DNA from: Spisula solida | Lineage: Eukaryota; Mollusca; Bivalvia; Venerida; Mactridae | Assembly: GCA_947247005.1 (NCBI GenBank) | Contig: OX365947.1 | Coordinates: 30,460,760 to 30,524,759, forward strand | Reading direction: 5' to 3' | Length of the DNA: 64,000 nucleotides | In this document: positions 42,527-53,527 of the stretch, one piece after another | Layout: the number at the start of each line of letters is the position of its first letter | How positions within the stretch are numbered: position 1 is the first letter of the stretch | Position numbers and translations under genes: made by a program | The notes under the pieces: model-generated | Database searches by the model: none | Told to the model about the DNA's origin: nothing | The model's input: the letters and a program-made list of their open reading frames with translations, nothing else

Positions 42527-42680
42527 CACAGGAACTTGCATTTATAATTTGAAAAAAAAAATGAAAAAAAAATTGAAAAAAAAAATTGGAAAAAAATGTT
42601 TTTTTCACTAGGCCTACTGTACTATTAAAATATATCTTTTTTTCTTCTTTTTTTTCAAATTATAAATGCAAGTTCCTGTG
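42527..42680. repeat. A/T-rich hairpin with perfect 30-base arms
   Basis: The arm CACAGGAACTTGCATTTATA plus ATTTGAAAAA is repeated as its exact complement ending at 42680. The space between is runs of A on the left and T on the right. It starts about 40 bases upstream of the gene C exon acceptor. Confidence 0.8.
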
Positions 42681-42713
42681 CTCTGACGCAACTGTCTTAG
42701 ACATGCATTCAGT

Positions 42714-42968
42714 CCAGGGCTGGTATTCACAAAGCATCTTAGCAGAAAACTTAGACATTTTTAGAATCTTGATTTTTTCTACAGTGTATCATCTAAGCAA
42801 GAAAATCAACATGCTGGATATTTACATAGTTTTGAAGCATTATGCAAGCAGCTACAATAATCACTAAGAAAACATGGATTATGTTTTAAATTGCGGGACG
42901 TATGAGCTGCACAAATTATTGACTTAAGTAAGTTTTCACTTAAGATGCTTTGTGAATACCAGCCCTGG
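42714..42968. mobile_element. MITE 1 with perfect 28-base terminal inverted repeats
   Basis: It begins CCAGGGCTGGTATTCACAAA (GCATCTTA follows) and ends with the exact complement. It is 255 bases with an AT-rich non-coding centre. Size and ends fit a non-autonomous DNA transposon; a GGGC start would suit PIF/Harbinger or similar, but the superfamily is uncertain. Confidence 0.85.
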
Positions 42969-43211
42969 GGTGTTATTCACTAAGCTTCTTAAGGAGACAT
43001 TTTCTTAAAATCTTAAAATTACCTTAATTATAACAGCTAAACAGAAAATCAAGATTATCATTTGTGCATTGTTTTGAGGCATTGTGTAAAGAGCTACAAT
43101 AACCACAGTGATTATTTTTAATTTCTTCGGAAATATGTGCAGCTCAATTTCTTAACCTAGGTAAAACTATTTAAGTTTTCCTTTAACATGCTTTGTGAAT
43201 ACCAGCCCTGA
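42969..43211. mobile_element. MITE 2, diverged relative abutting MITE 1
   Basis: It begins GGTGTTATTCACTAAGCTTC and ends ACATGCTTTGTGAATACCAG CCCTG. The internal phrase GAGCTACAATAACCAC parallels CAGCTACAATAATCAC of MITE 1. It directly follows MITE 1 and shares the CCTGG junction. Confidence 0.7.
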
Positions 43212-45144
43212 GATGTCAAATATGGTTGTTTAAGCTGATGGTTGTGTATACAATGTCATGTGAACGTTGAATACACATATAAATATTTTTGACATAAAAT
43301 GATTGAAATTTATTAATTAAATTTCATTGATGTTGAATTAAACAATGTTCGAATAGGGAAACGTTTAAGGGTTGGCCAATTTTGAAAGAGTTAAGGTCAA
43401 TGCTTTGAACAAATACCACGATATCTACACATACTTGTTTATAAAAACATCATTTTAAAATGATGCGAAGAGACATTACTACAGTACGGAGTACTGGTCT
43501 TGACGTCAGTGTAGGTGCACTGTGCGATCACAATGCTGAAAGTGCTAATCAAACCTTCTTCGCCACAACTACAAATCATAGACCGGTTATTGACCGCACC
43601 TACAGTTACATATCGAACTATGATCATAGTTCTTGAGAGAGCGATAAACAAGGCATGATAATTTATAGCACAATGTTTATGACAACTTTATATTTGTATT
43701 TGATACACCAGATGCTACTTCACGCATCTGTTGGCATTCACTGAATATAGGAACTAGACCATGCTGACATGCTACAGCATAATACGGTAACAGGGGGTGA
43801 AAAATGTGGAGCCGGACTGGATCTCGTTATCAGAACGTTAGTTTTGTACATACACGGTATAGGTGTATTTTAACCATAGAGTTTGTTCAGTAAATCCCCC
43901 CGTTTAGCTACCCAAGTTGAAGATTTACCTATAATATAACGGTAGTTTTGCACATGTACACACGCCATGTCATTTGTAACGAAGCAAAAGCCGTAAAATT
44001 TAAGTATCACTTTTCAAAAACGCATTGTGGTCTCGTAAGTAAAGATAAAGGCACTCTACTATGTATTTTAGGATTACAAAAAGTGGGGGCCTCTTTTTTA
44101 TAAGTCTTTAACATCTTGAGAAAGTTAAGTTGAACACAATTTATGGGTTTATGTCAAAACTTCAAGTGCAAATTGGAGAGATGAAGAGCTACCGTTGCAG
44201 TAACGTCCAATGTTTTATTGACGAATGACATTTCTATTCCCACTGCGCCAAGCTTCTTTTGCTCTTTTCAAGTGCTTTGAAGTTGACTTTGAGTATTTAA
44301 CGTCATATAATATCTAGTATAAAGTCTTTAAGTCATACAATATTTTAGCGATTTTATTTTTATACCACCGCGAATTCATAAAAAACATTAACGGGTATTA
44401 TGCAGTGACGAAGCTGTATTGCATTGTCTGTGCTTTTGGAGTACATGTACCAAGATTTAAGTATGCACTAGCGTTTCTCTTTGAACCATATCAAACCGTT
44501 CATTTACAATTTATGTATTGTTCAAAATATGAGATGTGCTGTCCAAACCATGGAACGAGGAACAAAATACCACAATGTGTTGAATTGAAAATAGGCATTT
44601 ATTTGTAAAATGCCATAAAACCAATAAAGGCCAATGGCTTATTAGTCCCCTACGGATTTCACCGGAAGGAGCATTTACTTTACTCTCCCTCACCACCGAT
44701 GTCTGTCATTTCAGAAAACCTGAAACTGCGATAATTCACTGTGTTTAAAGCATGGTCGCCGAAAAACTGCTTAAAGGAGACCAATAGAGGCAGAAATGAA
44801 AGAAATTGGTTCGACCTTGGGATAATTAGGAAAGATGGCAAAACACAGAAAAGAGTGGAAGACTCTCTTCCGTGCCCTATGTGCCCCCCCCCCCCCGGGC
44901 ACAACAAGGACTAGGTAGATAGATATTTAAATCGTGGTATTTGAATAGGGGAAGAAATTGACTATGCAAATCTGTACATTTTATTTTCTACAAAAAGCGG
45001 TTGCTATGACACGGACATTTTGATTTGGTGAAATCCTCAAATAGGCCTATGTACTTTACAACAAAGATCGAGTTGCTCAGGCAAATGAGAATATCAAGAC
45101 CTTTTACTGAATTCGCGCATAACAAGTTTGAGTAATGAATACAT
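43212..45144. other. No gene recognised
   Basis: AT-rich. It includes a C13 homopolymer at 44884-44896, embedded in GTGC...GGGCAC, and a relic near 44636 of the CCCCTAC-type element found at 62279. No supported exon. Confidence 0.5.
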
Positions 45145-45554
45145 AGAGGATCTTGCATGAGTGCTCATTACATACGCGTTTTATTAAACGAGTGGACAAA
45201 ATGATATGGCACGAGGCTTTGCCGAGTGTCATATTGTGTTTGTCGACGAGTTTAATAAAACGCGTATGTAATGAGCACGAATGTAAGATTCTATTTATCA
45301 CATAACCTTAGAAAACGCTCATTATTGTTCAAAAGGATGATGTACGCTGCATATGTTTCAGCCAAAATTCAACGGTACAATGAGCGCGACGTCATTGCAA
45401 CGTTGATATTATTCTGACGTCATTGACGGATCAATGCATGGATTGGCTAACGTCACTTCAAGCTAATTTAAATATTTATTGCACAGTCTGGGAGTGCCGA
45501 ACGATATTTACGGCACGGCTTTACGGCACTCCTGGACCACAGGTTATGTGATAA
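45145..45554. mobile_element. Foldback element, copy 2
   Basis: It matches 19089-19490 almost throughout, including the palindrome with arms GCTCATTACATACGCGTTTT and the inner TTTATCACATAAC/GTTATGTGATAA ends. The arm change CGAG to CGCG occurs on both sides of the palindrome (compensating), so the hairpin is preserved. Confidence 0.75.
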
Positions 45555-46359
45555 TATAAAATATAAAATGTTCACTTGTCCTATACCGTTGTGGATACAA
45601 TCCTACATCAGATACAGAATGTCTAGGCAAGGAAGCTTTCCTAAAAGGTCACATTCGTATGTCCAAAATAATGCAATATCAGAGAACATAATGGTTAGAA
45701 ACCACCGCACCATTACACCATTGCCCTAACTTTGTATGTGACATTAACCCCAATTACAAAACATTATTCATATTAAAGATATGTCACTACCAGGACACTG
45801 CAGTACATAAAGTCACTACCTTAATTAAAGTTGTATTTAACTTTACCGTGTCGTCAAGGACTCGCCTATCATGATATAGGCATATATTGACATGTATTTG
45901 TTAATAACGAAGGGTGTATTTAACAAATTGTGATCGAGGTGAAACAAACAGAAAAATAAATACGAAACTGATAAATGTTAGCTAATATTTGATTGTAACC
46001 GAAACTTGTTGCTATTTAATGATTATGTAATCTATTCAGTGTATGTTGTACTGGTTTAGCACCAAGTGAACAATACTGTGACGGTTCTTATCAAGCTATA
46101 TATTGAACATACTATTCTATTTCCCGTTAATCCTGGAGTATAAAACATACACCTCTGACTGAAGGCTTTGCAATCTGTCAGCAGTGTTAATATATCACCA
46201 AATGTAACGACAATGTCATCTAGCTTGACGATATTTGCATCACTCTTTTCTAATCCTTTTCCACCATATAAACTGGCTACATGTATTTCTGCATTGCCCT
46301 CGTAAAATCAGTATAATATTGCCTTAATATATTATTGAAGTTTTAAAAAATAATGCAAT

Positions 46360-46480
46360 GCACAGACAATTCAGAGCCAAACAGAAAACGGTGACAGCGC
46401 CTAGCCACCCACACAAGATACAACCACAGAACGTACACTACATATCCCCTCAAGGTTACTTCAAGCAAGGCTATATACTG
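46360..46480. repeat. Dispersed repeat shared with 24101-24250
   Basis: GCCTAGCCACCCACACAAGA and TACTTCAAGCAAGG match the copy near 24160-24220 with scattered differences. Confidence 0.5.
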
Positions 46481-46846
46481 ACGTCCACAAAATGATGTTT
46501 TAAATGTACAGTGCATTGTAATTTTACATGTGGAATAACTTGATCTATTCAATGATGCAATGGTGTTAACCAAACATGTGTTGCTTTGTGGTCACCAGTA
46601 ATAATGATGCAAGCATCCGTCTTCTTTAGGCAATATGCTTAAATCACAAATCATTTACTAGTACTAGTATTTTATATGCAAGTAGCATGTATTGCAACAT
46701 ATCCCTTGACTTACTGCTTAAGAAAGGTTAGATTGTAATAACATGATATATTATTTCATAATAGAGAAGGTGGAAGACAAATGTGGATAATACATAAATG
46801 TGTAGGAACACAAAGATAGAAGAAATAGAAGGTGTTAGGAGGATGC

Positions 46847-46910
46847 CTACATATCTGCAAGATCGATGCTTTCAGTGCAGGTGATGGGGATCGCTCCTGA
46901 ACGCGTCATT
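46847..46910 (-). CDS. Possible terminal exon, unknown product
   Basis: After a pyrimidine-rich acceptor (TTTTTATTTCGTCTTTAG) one frame reads MTRSGAIPITCTESIDLADM then TAG. It is GC-richer than its flanks. A second frame also gives a short peptide before a stop, so the frame is uncertain and the exon is weakly supported. Confidence 0.22.
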
Positions 46911-47085
46911 CTAAAGACGAAATAAAAATTTTACCAATATTGCCCATGTTACCTGTGTGTTCGTTGCTTTGGCTTGCAGCAGCAAGGGAAAGCTAGATCA
47001 TATTTTACCAAAACCTCGAGTCGTGAAGTCAGATATCAACAGATGTGTTAAGAGTGATAAATATACGTTGTATGAGAATTTGTAG

Positions 47086-47197
47086 AATTTGGTTTACATT
47101 CGGCCATAAATTACAATATAGCTTGGCTAAAACAGCATTTGATCATGTCTGTCATGATACCCCTAAGCCAACACAAATTGTATGGTTTGATCCATCG
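47086..47197 (+). CDS. Possible internal exon, unknown product
   Basis: 112 bases between AGAATTTGTAG and the strong donor GTAAGTAT. The open frame reads IWFTFGHKLQYSLAKTAF, then HVCHDTPKPTQIVWFDPS. It is proteinlike, but the acceptor has a weak pyrimidine tract. No family recognised and no partner exons assigned. Confidence 0.28.
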
Positions 47198-47812
47198 GTA
47201 AGTATATTACCGGTGAATGTCTTCCTATAAGTGTTCAATGAAATAATCAAACCAGTTTCAAAGCAAACAAAATATTAAAACAACAGATCAAAGGCTTAAA
47301 CATAAATGTAGATGGTTTGTGTATTATATCGACAATAGAGGGAACCCGTACTAAGCATCAAATAGTTTAACAATGCATTCATACATTTCCAGAGATAACG
47401 AAGCGGTGTTAGGATTATGTGTGTTCAAATACTATAATAAAATATTATCTTCAAAGAGTTCTCGATTTTGCAACAGAACTGCAAATGTAATATATTCAAA
47501 ACTATACAAAAAGAGTTTTAAGACCCGTATACATGTGTGCAGTAAAACCTATTCTGAGTGACCGTCTCTTGAAAAAGCACATTTCTTTGCAAGTTAAATT
47601 TTGTAGGTTATTTATCAACCGGAGCTCTGCATTGCAGGGACCCACTCAACAACAACAAATATGTCGCGCTCCGGACCTCATCCAATCTTTAAAAAATGCT
47701 CAAAGTGTGCTCAGATAGCGTCATTTTTCATTGTGATTAATTAATTCAGACTGACTAAAGGTCCGTATCCAAAATAAAGGACGTTCTGTAATCCATTGCT
47801 GTACAATTTTAA

Positions 47813-47959
47813 AAATTTTCATGGAGGCGCGCCGTCGAAGCAGAACTGACAAGTATGGTACAGTCCTGGGAAGCAGTGGAGAAGTTGGCTAAAGACAGAC
47901 TTCGTTGGAGGTTCCTTGCTGCTGCCCTGCATGCCAGACGACATAACGGAAGTAAGTAA
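47813..47959 (+). pseudogene. LINE ORF2 C-terminal tail
   Basis: Plus frame: WRRAVEAELTSMVQSWEAVE, then KLAKDRLRWRFLAAALHA and RRHNGSK, then TAA. The pattern WRRxVExEL...W..VEKLAxDRxRWR...AxxAxR is the typical extreme C-terminus of many LINE ORF2 proteins. It is intact over 48 codons and lost upstream (5-prime truncation). Confidence 0.7.
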
Positions 47960-48157
47960 TTATGTAAGTATAAACAATTTTAAAATATCTACTTTGATAG
48001 TTGTCTAAAACTCGGACTCTGAGTATTGATATGAGATGATATTTCTGTTGGATATGCTGAAGGAGATTAGGGGGGGGGGCTTGGTCTGGTGATGTAACAC
48101 TGTCCATAACATTTCGCGAACATGAAAAGTGATGTTTTGGAATACTACAGACTAATA

Positions 48158-48392
48158 TACAGGGTGTTAAAAAGTTCATTCTCAATGTTCAGTTTCAATA
48201 GTTTTTTTATTCTGACGTCAGAAGAATGTGAACTTTTCAGGTTAGATTCCTTAGGGTGCTACCGTCGTTCTTATATTCCTGGCATTAAATGAAGCTTTTA
48301 GAGTGATAAATTATAATTGTACACTGCCATATAGCTCAGATAAGATTTAGTATGAATATAAATTTTGAGAACAAACTTTTTAACACCCTGTA
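48158..48392. mobile_element. mariner-like MITE
   Basis: It begins TACAGGGTGTTAAAAAGTT and ends with the exact complement AACTTTTTAACACCCTGTA, with partly matching bases beyond (about 25 of 27). It is 235 bases with TA at each end, as expected of Tc1/mariner target sites. Non-coding. Confidence 0.8.
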
Positions 48393-48853
48393 TATGTACG
48401 TTGTTCAATTTGACATTACATAATTATGTTACTGTTGTCATGTTTTGACGAAGCGGATCTTAAAAAATAATAAGGAATTCATTGTTATTGAAACAGTGAT
48501 GTCTTAATATTCTAGATAGCTTATCGGTATAAGTTTCATTTCCGTTTCAGTTTATTTTATTGGCATAAGAATATTATTTATGTTCGTTCGTCGCCTTAAA
48601 CAACAAGAATATAAGTGTGGGCTATGGAGTACATACGTATCAAAATAATGCTATATGCGTTTATACGAATTGTGTGTGACACTGAAAACTCACATGTTTA
48701 TATATTTTAAGAATTGTAAAAATGATAAAAAAATGTCTTAATCTGATAAAAAAAACAATCAAATATAAAATAAACATATGAATCGATTTACCTCTGTCAT
48801 TTTACTTGATATTCCCGTATATCCTTGCTGTCTATCACTATAAGCCGATCAGG

Positions 48854-49078
48854 TTATGGTGCTGTCAATTCTATTCTATATACACACTTGTCATCAAAAT
48901 AATACGGTGATTTAATTCCGTCATAAACCTCTATTGATAACTTGTATGATGAGCGAAAACTGTAGACATTTGGTAAGTCCAATCCGTTGATTTTTATCCG
49001 TGCCGCTTTTATACCAGTTTGTTCCTTTCCGTATTTAATCAACACTTTTCGCTCATTAATCGGTCGATTTAAATACAT
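48854..49078 (-). CDS. Orphan 74-codon open frame, unknown
   Basis: ATG at 49078 to TAA. It reads MYLNRPINERKVLIKYGKEQ, then TGIKAARIKINGLDLPNVYS, and ends KCVYRIELTAP. It has balanced composition with alternating hydrophobic and polar residues suggesting beta strands, and no repeats. It may be a small gene, a terminal exon or a fragment of a mobile element. The frame is also open for about 30 bases upstream. No family recognised. Confidence 0.3.
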   Translation of the reverse strand: MYLNRPINERKVLIKYGKEQTGIKAARIKINGLDLPNVYSFRSSYKLSIEVYDGIKSPYYFDDKCVYRIELTAP

Positions 49079-50172
49079 ATAACTTAAGCTTTTTATGTAC
49101 GATAAGTTTTATTTATTTTGATAAGATATCAGAAATAAAATACCAACAATGATTATTTGTTTAATGAATTAGCGTTGCATTTTGTATAATCTTGAACAAA
49201 CTTTATCAGCATAGCAGAGTGGCGGAATTTTCTTCAAAAGAGGAATCAGAAAATTGAAAGATTTAATCTTTGTGACAATATGTCTATCTATTACCTGTCA
49301 ATGTATATACTATTGAACAGATATATTGCAAAATATTCGGAGTATTTCGGATTTTTTTACATCACGTCGGTAATTTCCGGTAAAATCCGACACTCACATA
49401 ACCTAGGGAATGTTCGTTTTTTGGACTTTCGGGAATCTCCGACAAAGTACCAGGATTTTCCGTCAAGGGACAGAGAGTCTCCGGTTAAAACGTAACTGTG
49501 AAATAGGGTCTTTTATTTTCATTGATTCGTTCTGTCAGCGGACATACCGTTGATCGCAGTATTTTCCTTTAAATATTTTGGAACGGTTATGTATTTCACG
49601 CTAGGTATTCTTGTCGACCGACGTCACGTCAAGCTAAGTTATGTATGCCTTGTCGTGTGTTTGTTTGTTTGCGTTCGACTTAGGCAGTCGTAAGTGTGTA
49701 TTGATTCCTTTTATTCTTTACTAGGAATAGAACAGAACAGAAAGAACAGGCCAATGGCCACCAAATTCGGAGGAAGTTGTGTGATACAAGGACTCCGACC
49801 GCGATACCCTAGCCCTTTCCCAACATAATCCTTGGTTCTTTAACGCGCCTGGTAGCGCACCGATCGATAGCTATATCACCATATGTAACTGATAGAAGTC
49901 TTGTCTTCAATACAATGTACAATGCATACAGGGAGGGGGGGGGGGGTAATTGGATTAATATGCACAATTTGTAAACCTTGCAGATTGTCATTAGAGTAGA
50001 ATGGCATATATATATATAAGTCCAAAAAATCACACTTGGTGGTGAGCTAGTTTTTCACTGACGGGATTTGATGGTGTCTGTCCGACCGGCATGTTACAAA
50101 AAGTAAATAATGATGCCTATCAAAAACTACCTATTCATGACCTGATATGTACAATTCTTCTTCTTTTTTCAG

Positions 50173-50230
50173 GTACGATTAAATTACCCCATCCAGCCAT
50201 CGTTATCAACTTAAACGAAAATGATAAGAA
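50173..50230 (+). CDS. Possible 58-base micro-exon
   Basis: A very strong pyrimidine tract and acceptor (TTCTTCTTCTTTTTTCAG) and a donor (GTAAGC). One frame is open: two bases, TIKLPHPAIVINLNENDK, two bases. Its phase would accept the base left over if the GTAAGT inside the LINE tail at 47951 were used as a donor. No function known. Confidence 0.3.
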
Positions 50231-50845
50231 GTAAGCCATGGTTTTCTGGTTTGTATTAAACACACCTTACCGTATGTCCGTTACAGTTTAATTGATATGT
50301 GTTGGACCTACATTGTAATTATATCGAATTTTAGTACAGGGTGCATGGATCGTTCTAATCAGATTTATCCAGGTTTTTGTCGAGTCCAAATATATACTAT
50401 GATTATATTTATTGTAAATATTTATTCATCCCTATTCTACACATTGACCATTATCGTATTATAATGTACGGATGATTAGCCCAATATACATTAAACCGTA
50501 CATTCACTAACTGTCCTTACTAACCTAACGTGTTATGTATGTTTACTAATTGGGAATTAATCTGCTTAATTAATACTTAATTGACAGTTCTCAGTTCTGT
50601 CAGAGTTAATTAACCCTAAATATGAATGTAATTCTTCATTGTATTGCATATTAAATATTCATTTTCAATTAAACATATTGTGATCTGCAGTTCCTTATTA
50701 CATACCAGTTCGACCGAGCTTGTGTTTGCACACTCATGGTTTTAAACAATATATAATGTGACTTAGCATTTTGATTTATACCTTCCTTTTATTGTAGATT
50801 CCATACATATCGGTTTCGCACATCCTTTCACTGAAACTCTTTTAT

Positions 50846-51041
50846 GAAATTCCCAAATTATATATAAAATTATGATATTGTGGACGTCATATGGGCCAAA
50901 TTGCCATTATGCGTTTTTCATTTTATGTACTAGTGTTCTTGTTCAACTGTTTATTGTTGAGGATCTCATGGAAGATTGCCATTTAATTTAATTGTCAAAT
51001 GAGTTTCCTCGTAAAATAAAGTCTTTATTATTATTATTATA
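50846..51041 (+). repeat. 3-prime end of a LINE or SINE, copy 1
   Basis: It shares with copy 2 at 52303 a body including GGACGTCATATGGGCC and TGTTGAGGATCTC, and ends CCTCGTAAAATAAAGTCTTT followed by (ATT)n. The microsatellite-type end is characteristic of CR1/L2/jockey-like LINEs and their SINEs. Confidence 0.65.
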
Positions 51042-52302
51042 CTACTCACTATACATTTGTATGGTACCAATAACAAACCATGTACTTGCGCATAATATTA
51101 TGTTACGTTGGGTGAATGTACCAGGGTCATATACGTACCTGTGGCTCCTCCCAACCCACCCAAACATTTGTTAGGGAGGAGCAAACTACATTTTGGAATG
51201 GGGAAACTGTAGTGAGTCCGTTAGCGCAGAGTGTAGAGTGTAGCACGATCTGTTACCAAACCAAGGATAGGACAGCGTATGCTCTACCTCGACATTGTCT
51301 ATAATGATGTGCACCACATGTGCAAACGACTTGAGAAGTATGGAGAAGAGCAAATAAGTATCTCAAGTAAAACTATCATCTCAAATACTGTCAATTATCT
51401 TTCAGTTTATTTCCATGCAAGACTGGACTCAAAATTGGTATCCCAAAACAGAATCATTATTTTGAGTTTATTACTGTAAAACGTCGAGAATTCCAACTTC
51501 AGATTTGTCTGTTGCTCCGACTCTAATTTGAGGAAAATCTCAAGTTGCGATTAAATCTACTTGATATGCTTTGGGACGACGGGACCTTGTGGATTTTTCA
51601 TTGCGTGAAGTTACGAGTAGGTCAACTGTCCACCGTGAATGGCTGTATTACCCGGATTGACTTTATACGACTATGAACATAATTGTCTAATTAAGGTAAG
51701 TTGAAAGCATACACTAAGATGTTTAAATGCAGTAGTATAGTAAGGAAAATATGTGCTCATATAAGTAGTTGTATTAGAGAGAAATAAAAGTTAATTATTT
51801 ATTCATACACTCAAATCAACCTAAGTGGCTGACTTATCGGTGAGTAGGCTAAAGACAAACCCGAAAACCTTGACAAAATGAGCTCTACCTGAAATGTGAA
51901 TACTCTACCAGTATACAGCAAAAACGATCAAATGCACGAAAATGCTTTGTCATTATTTTATCTGCCCAGATACTGGTAATGACCGGATTATACCATTCAA
52001 TGGAATCATAAGCTGCTATCGACGTGTTTCGCAATTCTATTTAAATAAATAGCCGACCAGTAAGTAAGCGGCCATTAAAAAGAATATATAATTGATCTGG
52101 AGAAACACATCCGAGTCTATGGTTATTAATCCATCCTCAGATGGATGTGTACAATCTATGTAATCTTTCTCGAGCTATGATGTACTTATATACCAGTACC
52201 TTCTTTCCGACCGACAATATTTATTCCCAAGTTCTAGTCTTCACTGAACCAGCATCATGGATATATCGGGGGGGGGGGGGGGGGAGCTTGCATCATCGAC
52301 AT
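51042..52302. other. No gene recognised; G17 run at 52268-52284
   Basis: No supported exon. The G17 homopolymer lies just before the second LINE-end copy. Confidence 0.45.
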
Positions 52303-52497
52303 GAAATTCCCCAATTATATACATATATATAATTATGATATTGTGGACGTCATATGGGCCGAATTGCCATTATGCTATTTTCTTTTATGTTACTTGCGTT
52401 ATTGTTCAACTGTTTATTGTTGAGGATCTCGTGGAAGATTGCCATTTATTATAATTGTCAAATGAGTTTCCTCGTAAAATAACGTCTTTATTATTAC
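52303..52497 (+). repeat. 3-prime end of a LINE or SINE, copy 2
   Basis: Matches copy 1 at about 85-90 percent by eye and ends CCTCGTAAAATAACGTCTTTA TTATT. Confidence 0.65.
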
Positions 52498-52604
52498 ACC
52501 CTGCGTCATTGCACTCTCAGACATTGAGCGCATCCATTAGTCTTGTCATGGTATTTATAAGTTTCGAGTTGGTCTGATCTTTGTATTTTTGTAAACAAGA
52601 AAAA

Positions 52605-52798
52605 CTGCCTGAAAACATTTCTTTACGTATGGAAAAAATAAGCTACTTCAACTTCAGTTTGGTGAACATGACCTGTTCCGATTTTCATGAAAATAGGCTC
52701 ATAAGAAGCGCCTTGTGGTGCAGACTTCAAATATGTATGAGTCTTATAAGGTCGTAGGTAGCACTTACGACATTCTCATTCTAAGCCAGCGATATTGC
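52605..52798. repeat. Direct repeat, copy 1
   Basis: Contains TTCAACTTCAGTTTGGT, ACATGACCTGTTCCGATTTT and CATTCTCATTCTAAGCCAG. Recurs at 53322-53527 with scattered changes. Confidence 0.65.
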
Positions 52799-53321
52799 TT
52801 GTATTATAGTCGTCCAACCATAAGACCTATATTGGGTGTGTCTAGTGTGCATACAATTAACATTTCAAATTCTTAAACGGTCTGTTGATTTTAAAATGAA
52901 GACCCGGTACTATTTAACCAATGCAATTGAATTAAACATTGTCATTAATAAAATTATAAATCGAAATGCTTGTGAATCAGTAGCCAAACAGTAGCTAGTG
53001 TTTAGATATTTAAGTCTCGTGGTATCATGTTTCGTTAGATCTTGGATGAAACAAGAGAGTGAAATAACTGCAGTGCACTATACCATACATTGTAGCTATT
53101 GCACTCATTCCTTTGAAAATTAAGACCCACCGCATCAATTATCATTGCATTTAGTCCAACGTCTTCACTTAACATCAATGTAAACTGTACTTTAACGTTA
53201 TTTATCACTCAATCGTACATGTTTTCTACTGGGTCATAAACATCATTCTTACATCAAATGAAGCCACCTTCATGACGCAGACTTAGAATGAGAAGGTCCT
53301 AAGTACAATCGATATTTTGAG

Positions 53322-53527
53322 AATACACGAAAAACCGTCTGAAAACTAATTTTTACTTATGGAAAAAACAACTTTTTCAACTTCAGTTTGGTCAACATGA
53401 CCTGTTCCGATTTTTATAAAAATAAGCTCATAAGAAGCGCCATGTGATGCAGAGTTCAAGTATGTATTGGTTTTATAAGGTCATAAGTCGTACTTACAAC
53501 CTTCTCATTCTAAGCCAGAGATGTATA
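53322..53527. repeat. Direct repeat, copy 2
   Basis: Same order of blocks as 52605-52798. A reverse-oriented fragment of the terminal phrase (CTTAGAATGAGAAGGTCCTA) is just upstream near 53284, so the family may have inverted ends. Confidence 0.6.

Larger units (their letters stand above)
48393..50845. other. Mostly featureless; low-complexity G run
   Basis: Apart from the orphan frame at 48854 and the small exon candidate at 50173, only a G12 run (about 49935-49946) and a short SINE-like phrase near 49840 were noted. Confidence 0.45.
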
